Source: Spirochaetaceae bacterium (lineage in GTDB: Bacteria > Spirochaetota > Spirochaetia > Treponematales > Breznakiellaceae). Taken from it: a stretch of DNA of 18,991 bases. A program made the position numbers and the translations under genes. The stretch is taken from contig JAITNZ010000125.1 in assembly GCA_031290205.1 (NCBI GenBank), forward strand, positions 1 through 18,991, read 5' to 3'. This document shows, piece after piece, positions 15,182 through 18,991 of the stretch (the first letter of the stretch is position 1; every line of letters starts with the position of its first letter). The notes beneath the pieces were generated by a model. The model worked only from the letters and a program-made list of their open reading frames with translations, did not search any database and was not told the DNA's origin.

Positions 15182-15999
15182 GTGCATAAGGCACTAAGAA
15201 CAACTAACATCAAGAGGAAGAGCGCTTCACCTGTTTCAATTGCCGCGCCGAGCGCGTCCCCTGTGTAGCCGCCTATTCTTTTGGTGTGGGTGACAGCATA
15301 AAAAGATGCCGAAAGAAATGCGGCGGCAAAGGAAAGAAGCAACGCTATCCCGCTTGATGCTAACAATGTCCGGCAGGGCAAGGAATATTCATAAATACTG
15401 ATTGTTGCTTTTATCCAAAAAAAAGCGGACACAACAAACAAATATAACAATGATGCTGTGATACATCCTGCACAAGCGCGCCAGAGACGGCTCTGTTTTG
15501 CAAGAGCGCCAAGCCCGGATTCTTTGGCGGGCAGCGCAATAGCCGGTAGTAGTGAAGCGGCGAGGCGTCCCGCTATAGGGTAGACCCAAACAAAAATGGT
15601 ACGTGAGTTGCCGTTCTTCATCAGATTGTAAAGCAATGCTATCTTGAGCATGAGGATCATGATACCGGCGAACAAGCCGTAGGTGCCAACGCGGGAATCT
15701 TTGAGGATGGCAAATGTTTTTTCTTTATCGACGGTTCCTAAAAAAGCATCCGCCGTATCGGCAAGCCCGTCAAGATGAAAAAGATTGAAGCAGAGGTATT
15801 GGACAAGTATGACAAAAACAACAGCAAGAATGGAGCTTGCCGTCAAAAAATAAAATATCTCGTATACCGCGATTTGTATCAGCGCGACGATGAAACCAAC
15901 AAGCGGCAGATAAAAATCCATGCGCGATACATCAAATGTGAATTTGAACGGCACCGGTATACGGGATATTAAACTAAAAACCGACAGAAACTTGTTCAA
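15178..15999 (-). CDS. cobS: Adenosylcobinamide-GDP ribazoletransferase (cobalamin synthase)
   Basis: CobS joins adenosylcobinamide-GDP to alpha-ribazole (phosphate), the last joining step of nucleotide-loop assembly, in the cytoplasmic membrane. The 273-residue protein has about six hydrophobic segments and the family motifs FHLDGLADTADAF (74-86, acidic metal-binding), DSRVGTYG (101-108) and RIGGYTGDALGA (241-252). The start is TTG, overlapping the cobT stop as TTGA; the first residues NKFLSVFSLISRIPVPF match the conserved N-terminus, so a later ATG would truncate it. It is last in the cobU-cbiR-cobT-cobS operon, and its stop overlaps the stop of the convergent lipoprotein gene. Confidence 0.94.
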   Translation of the reverse strand: MNKFLSVFSLISRIPVPFKFTFDVSRMDFYLPLVGFIVALIQIAVYEIFYFLTASSILAVVFVILVQYLCFNLFHLDGLADTADAFLGTVDKEKTFAILKDSRVGTYGLFAGIMILMLKIALLYNLMKNGNSRTIFVWVYPIAGRLAASLLPAIALPAKESGLGALAKQSRLWRACAGCITASLLYLFVVSAFFWIKATISIYEYSLPCRTLLASSGIALLLSFAAAFLSASFYAVTHTKRIGGYTGDALGAAIETGEALFLLMLVVLSALCT

Positions 16000-17084
16000 T
16001 ATTTTTTTTCTTCTACATCCTTGCCGCTTACGTCCGCCGTATCGAATGAAGCCATGTTACGGGCGCAATTGACTGCTAATTCAACCATATAGCCGCCTAT
16101 CACGGCGCCGGTACCTTCGCCAAGGTGCAGATCCAGCGCTATAATAGGCGATAATCCCATCTTGTCGAGTACTACTTTGTGTCCGGCAACTTTTGACAGA
16201 TGTCCGGCGAACACATAATCGATGATTTTTTTATTTTGCATGAACGCCATGTAAGCGGCTGATGTTACGGGGAAACCGTCAAGTATGCAGGCTATGCCTT
16301 TACCATCAAGCCCGAGTATAAAGCCGCTCATCATCGCAAGATCGTAGCCGCCAAGTTCCTGCATGATCGCTAACGGATTCGCAACAGGGCGGCGGCGTAT
16401 GCACGCTTCCTTGATGATACGCCTCTTAGAGATGAGCGCCTTGTCATCAATACCGGTGCCTCTGTCGATAACCGCATCCGCATTGAGACCCGCTGCAATC
16501 AGCAGCGCCGCCGCCGTGCTCGTATTCCCTATGCCCAAATCGCCGATGGCAACCATCGAATAGCCGCACGAAACAGCATCGTCTGCAAGCTCTTGTCCTT
16601 TTTGAAGCGCGGCTTCCAGTTCATCTTCAGTCATCGCGCTCTCGGTATAAAAATTCCGTGTCCCCTTGCCGACTTTTGCGCGAATTAACCTGTTTGCGGC
16701 GCCCTGTTTTTTTAACTCTTCGTCTGGGGGAAAGTCGACCATGATGCCGCTATCAACAACGTTTACCTCCCAGTTCATCGCGTTAGCAAGCGCGTTTATT
16801 CCCGCGCCGCCGAGCAGCATATTCATCGCCATCTGAAAACTCACTTCCTGCGGGTAGAGCGATACCCCCTCTTGTGCGATGCCGTGGTCGCCTCCGAATA
16901 CATACACACCCTTCTTGTGTATTTCAGGCGGCGCCTTACCTTGAATCGCCGCAAGCTTGATACAAAAGTCTTCGAGCTTGCCAAGACTCCCGCGCGGTTT
17001 TGTCAAGTTATCCAAAATCGCCTGCATTTTTACTTCGATTTTTTTTACTTCCTCACATTTTACTTCGATGTCGCTATTCTGCAT
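15996..17084 (-). CDS. cobT: Nicotinate-nucleotide:base phosphoribosyltransferase
   Basis: CobT transfers phosphoribose from nicotinate mononucleotide to the lower-ligand base (for example dimethylbenzimidazole), giving the alpha-ribotide used by CobS. Using the ATG at 17084 (GGAGGT nine bases upstream) the protein is 362 residues, normal for the family; a longer start at 17120 lacks a good site. Conserved parts are LTKPRGSLGKLE, GGDHGIAQEGVS (64-75), GDLGIGNTSTAAALL (181-195), DRGTGIDDKAL, DGFPVTSAAYMA, and LHLGEGTGAV with the catalytic Glu323. The first approx. 20 residues (CEEVKKIEVKMQ and before) contain a short repeat and derive partly from a local duplication of the cbiR end. The stop overlaps the cobS start. 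Confidence 0.95.
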   Translation of the reverse strand: MQNSDIEVKCEEVKKIEVKMQAILDNLTKPRGSLGKLEDFCIKLAAIQGKAPPEIHKKGVYVFGGDHGIAQEGVSLYPQEVSFQMAMNMLLGGAGINALANAMNWEVNVVDSGIMVDFPPDEELKKQGAANRLIRAKVGKGTRNFYTESAMTEDELEAALQKGQELADDAVSCGYSMVAIGDLGIGNTSTAAALLIAAGLNADAVIDRGTGIDDKALISKRRIIKEACIRRRPVANPLAIMQELGGYDLAMMSGFILGLDGKGIACILDGFPVTSAAYMAFMQNKKIIDYVFAGHLSKVAGHKVVLDKMGLSPIIALDLHLGEGTGAVIGGYMVELAVNCARNMASFDTADVSGKDVEEKKY

Positions 17085-17162
17085 TTTGTTAGAACCTCCA
17101 GTTTTTTTATTTTTGTCCATTTACTTTGATGTCGTAATTCCACATTCATGTAGAACCTCCAA
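17056..17162 (-). repeat. Tandem duplication of the cbiR-cobT junction including the ribosome site
   Basis: Two units 61 bases apart, 17118-17162 and 17056-17101, align over about 45 bases at roughly 80 per cent identity. Each contains TGGAGGTTCTA and CGACATC. In the first they encode the last residues of CbiR. In the second they supply the cobT ribosome site and the first codons of CobT. Confidence 0.75.
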
Positions 17163-17825
17163 TGATTTTTTTGCCTCTTCCCATGAAAAGACTTCAGTAT
17201 TAATGATACCGGAATATTGTTTTAATTCCGGTAAGAATTCCTTAAACCATGCATCATCCGCACGTAATGCACGGTGGTCGACTAAACGATTATCAATTTT
17301 TGCTTGTTCAATATCCAGCGCATGCAGATGAATTTCTTTTATCCTGCCGCAATATTTTTTATAGTGATCTATTACCGATACATTATCCAGTAAGAGATGC
17401 CCCGTATCAATACATATCCCCGTATCGGCAGGGAGCATGGACAATATATTTTCCATAAATCCATGACGGGTGTTTTCGATTAGAAATTTTTCTTTTCCAT
17501 ATTTTGAAAACCAGGACAAAAGGAGTTCCGCCTGTTTGTGCGCGTTTTCGAATTTTGCAGGATGAACAATAAAATGTCTAACCAATGGAGCAAGACATTG
17601 TACTAATGCTTCGCACTCCGCGTTTAAGGCATCAGGAAGATGGGCGGTAAATATAAAACGGTTTCTATATTCGCTAATCGACATGAATTCTTTTTGGAAC
17701 AGAGCTTTGACATCGCTATCGTATATAAAGAATAATAACTCAATGCCGGATATATTTTTATCTTCGAGGAATCTAAGGTTTTCAATATATGTTCCGGGTA
17801 TAACCCACGACGGCACTGTGATCAT
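17121..17825 (-). CDS. cbiR: Cobamide-remodelling phosphodiesterase, CbiR type
   Basis: The 234-residue TIM-barrel protein belongs to the AP-endonuclease-2/xylose-isomerase-like superfamily. It starts MITVPSWVIPGTYIENLRFL, like CbiR, the enzyme described in Akkermansia that cleaves the nucleotide loop of adenosylated cobamides to allow lower-ligand replacement. Likely metal ligands are visible in barrel order: Glu29 (GIELLFF), His62 (FTAHLP), His88 (IVHPA), Glu117 (LIENTR), Asp140 and His143 (CIDTGH), His166/168 (EIHLHAL), His184 and Glu211 (NTEVF). The start is chosen at the ATGA overlap with the cobU stop. Location between cobU and cobT strongly supports the role. An alternative is another sugar-phosphate-type isomerase of the same fold, but the operon argues against it. 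Confidence 0.85.
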   Translation of the reverse strand: MITVPSWVIPGTYIENLRFLEDKNISGIELLFFIYDSDVKALFQKEFMSISEYRNRFIFTAHLPDALNAECEALVQCLAPLVRHFIVHPAKFENAHKQAELLLSWFSKYGKEKFLIENTRHGFMENILSMLPADTGICIDTGHLLLDNVSVIDHYKKYCGRIKEIHLHALDIEQAKIDNRLVDHRALRADDAWFKEFLPELKQYSGIINTEVFSWEEAKKSLEVLHECGITTSK

Positions 17826-18322
17826 TTGACTTTTACCGGTATGCCGCATACCAATAATTCAACAGTATCGGCGGCGGCGGCGATTTTTTTGTTAGCGTTG
17901 GCAAGCATCATATTGTATGCGCGCGTCGCTTCGTCAAAAGGAATATTCCCCCAGCCGGTTTCGTTGGTAACAAGAGCGCAATTCTTTTTTTGAGAAAGAG
18001 CATCGAGAAAATCTTCCAATATCAATTCAAAATCATGTTGGCGTTTATAGTAACATACATTATTTACCCACATGGGGAGGCAGTCGAGCAGGACGGAATC
18101 GCCTGCATTTCGCAATGCCTTGTGTATCTCGACTTGCTCTTCGATAGTTTCCCAGCCGAGCGCCGCCCGTTCCGCTTGGTGTCTTTGAACACGCACGCGT
18201 ATTTCGTCGTCAGTTATCGCCGCCGTCGCAATAAAGGTAACGGGCGCACCCCAAGCTTGCGCGGCTTGCAATGCCCTGCTCGATTTACCCGATTTTACCG
18301 CGCCTGTAAATAACATTTTCAT
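17822..18322 (-). CDS. cobU: Adenosylcobinamide kinase / cobinamide-phosphate guanylyltransferase
   Basis: CobU phosphorylates adenosylcobinamide and transfers GMP to it, producing adenosylcobinamide-GDP. The protein is 166 residues from the ATG at 18322 (GAGG five bases upstream), about the family length; the frame is open further upstream only through the riboswitch leader. The P-loop is GAVKSGKSS (7-15), a variant of the family GGARSGKS. RVQRHQAER holds His48, equivalent to the guanylylated His of Salmonella CobU. DCLPMWVNN (80-88), VTNETGWGNIP (118-128) and the ending LLVCGIPVKVK are characteristic. It heads the cobamide operon and its stop overlaps the cbiR start by four bases. Confidence 0.95.
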   Translation of the reverse strand: MKMLFTGAVKSGKSSRALQAAQAWGAPVTFIATAAITDDEIRVRVQRHQAERAALGWETIEEQVEIHKALRNAGDSVLLDCLPMWVNNVCYYKRQHDFELILEDFLDALSQKKNCALVTNETGWGNIPFDEATRAYNMMLANANKKIAAAADTVELLVCGIPVKVK

Positions 18323-18394
18323 CTTTGCCTCAGGACCAAAAGGAAAAGTTTCGGAAAGAAAAAAGGAGTATCCTGTTATGTCGGCAAAACACAA

Positions 18395-18421
18395 GAGGTT
18401 TCCTTCCGAAACCCTAACCTC
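18395..18421 (-). other. Alternative hairpins between riboswitch and cobU (possible expression platform)
   Basis: Two mutually exclusive stems share bases: GGTTTC/GAAACC (18397-18402 with 18408-18413) and GAGGTT/AACCTC (18395-18400 with 18416-18421). Neither is followed by a U tract, so any control would more likely act on translation than on termination. Confidence 0.35.
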
Positions 18422-18464
18422 GAGGTCTCGAAAAATAATATCAGCACACGCCAAGCACGCGCTT

Positions 18465-18538
18465 GTTCACCAAAGTTTCATGGCTTTAACAGTTACGGGA
18501 TAGCGAGGGATTTTCACCCTACTTCCTCTGAAGTGAAC
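18465..18538 (-). ncRNA. Compact cobalamin-riboswitch-like leader of the cob operon
   Basis: On the minus strand the leader reads AGAGGAAG, then GGGTGAAAATCCC (18519-18507), then TCCCGTAACTGT (18500-18489), the signature core of cobalamin riboswitches. AAAGCCATGAAAC (about 18487-18475) is a partial match to the B12 box. A 7-bp stem closes the domain: GTTCACT (18538-18532) with GGTGAAC (18471-18465). The GCCACUg arm of the long class is missing, so it resembles the short AdoCbl-variant or Cbl-II types. It lies directly upstream of cobU and starts at the predicted transcription start. Confidence 0.8.
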
Positions 18539-18544
18539 GGTTTT

Positions 18545-18573
18545 ATTTTAGATGATAATGAAAAAGAATACAA
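18545..18573 (-). promoter_or_regulatory. Promoter of the cobU-cbiR-cobT-cobS operon
   Basis: Minus strand: TTGTAT (18573-18568), 17-bp spacer, TAAAAT (18550-18545). Predicted initiation near 18538 is the first base of the closing stem of the riboswitch, which supports both calls. Confidence 0.65.
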
Positions 18574-18671
18574 TACCCCTTCAACAACTTCCGCGCTTGA
18601 GCTGGTGCTCCACGATTTTTCAAATCGCGGGGACAGGCGGGGCGGGGAAGGCTCATCAGACAACGGGCGCC

Positions 18672-18991
18672 GGGTGCAATTTATTCCGCCTCAGGCGGTT
18701 TTAGCCTTGCCCTTGGTAAGAGAAGGGCGTTCGCTTCCTTGGGGTCTGATACCCCGCCCCTTGGGGCGGTTAAAACTGGGGGTGCGGAGGATATGTTCCC
18801 CCGCATGAGCAAAGACTTCAAGGAGAAATCTTCAATACCCCGCTGCTTGCGGCGGGGATTCTTTATTTTTCTGGGTAAATTCTAAAGTGATACCTATAAT
18901 GCTAACGGGGGGTCTGGGGGGGCACCTCGCCCCCCCAGCAGGGCGTTGCGGCGCATAGGTTCACCTAAAGGTGAACCTGCAACATCGCTTG
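18672..18991 (+). repeat. MITE-like repeat, left end, with nested insert (cut by window end)
   Basis: The left terminus GGGTGCAATTTATT (18672-18685) is identical to that at 7934-7947. After a 176-bp insert, the element resumes at 18862 and follows 7942-8028 almost base for base, including the CTGGGGGGG/CCCCCCCAG hairpin. It then diverges into GCGGCGCATAGG and a perfect 9-bp hairpin, AGGTTCACC-TAAA-GGTGAACCT (18957-18978), absent from the 7934 copy but present in inverted form in the 11921-11953 copy. The stretch 18574-18671 upstream contains only a small hairpin (CGATTT/AAATCG) and no gene. Confidence 0.8.
18686..18861 (+). mobile_element. Palindromic insert nested in the MITE-like repeat
   Basis: This 176-bp insert interrupts the element within its left terminal region. 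TTTATT occurs on both sides (18680-18685 and 18862-18867), either a 6-bp target duplication or part of the insert's own end. It starts with CCGCCTCAGGCGG, contains GATACCCCGCCCCTTGGGG, and ends with ACCCCGCTGCTTGCGGCGGGG and ATTC. Both GC-rich palindromes are of the type seen at ends of IS200/IS605-related and palindrome-associated elements (by analogy only). There is no transposase frame. Confidence 0.65.

Noticed and set aside
18323..18454. N-terminal extension of CobU by 44 residues
   Set aside because: The extension would be encoded in the leader between riboswitch and start; family members begin just before the P-loop and the ATG at 18322 has a GAGG.
18533..18808. Plus-strand open frame of 91 codons
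   Set aside because: It crosses the cob promoter on the other strand and the repeat modules; it has low-complexity content and no ribosome site.
1..18991. CRISPR array, rRNA or tRNA genes, phage genes
   Set aside because: No regularly spaced direct repeats, no rRNA signature and no cloverleaf were seen on either strand.

Overview
The window looks like a spirochaete chromosome, most likely a Treponema-type, gut or animal-associated anaerobe. This is inferred from gene content, not from a marker gene. Four or five exported or lipid-anchored proteins have signal sequences typical of spirochaetes, there is a GH57/DUF1957 glucan enzyme, translation start codons include TTG, and a poly-G tract sits inside a lipoprotein gene. 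The core genes are moderately GC-rich. The DNA methyltransferase gene is visibly AT-richer.

Layout. (1) 1-128 is the right end of a dispersed repeat. (2) 191-7451 is a plus-strand run: an EF-G-like GTPase, a GH57 branching-enzyme-like protein, a beta-propeller-like lipoprotein, and a fused nuclease/DNA methyltransferase. (3) 7452-8229 is a 778-base region without an intact recognised gene. It holds a probable terminator, remnants on the minus strand (one resembling a DUF3018/MazE-type antitoxin), and a complete 222-bp MITE-like element with terminal inverted repeats and a perfect 10-bp flanking direct repeat. (4) 8230-8664 is a small secreted protein behind a near-consensus promoter. (5) 11714-8721 on the minus strand is a compact operon aroC, recO, lipoprotein (with an 11-bp poly-G tract), FmdB-family zinc ribbon. 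(6) 11768-12030 is a mosaic repeat. (7) 12086-15181 on the plus strand is era followed by two envelope proteins, one a periplasmic-binding-like protein and the other a lipoprotein with helical repeats. (8) 18322-15178 on the minus strand is a cobamide operon cobU, cbiR, cobT, cobS behind a compact cobalamin-riboswitch-like leader and its own promoter. (9) 18672-18991 is a second mosaic repeat, cut by the window end.

How the genes work together. The clearest system is the cob operon. CbiR removes the lower ligand from imported cobamides, CobU activates the resulting cobinamide (phosphate) with GTP, CobT makes the alpha-ribotide of the preferred base, and CobS joins the two. This makes a self-contained cobamide-remodelling cassette with no de novo corrin-ring genes in view, under corrinoid feedback control.

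The most unusual DNA is the repeat family. One intact element carries a 10-bp target duplication, and three right ends all sit just upstream of a gene start. Two other copies share three separate hairpin modules in different arrangements and orientations, as if small mobile palindromes had inserted into one another.
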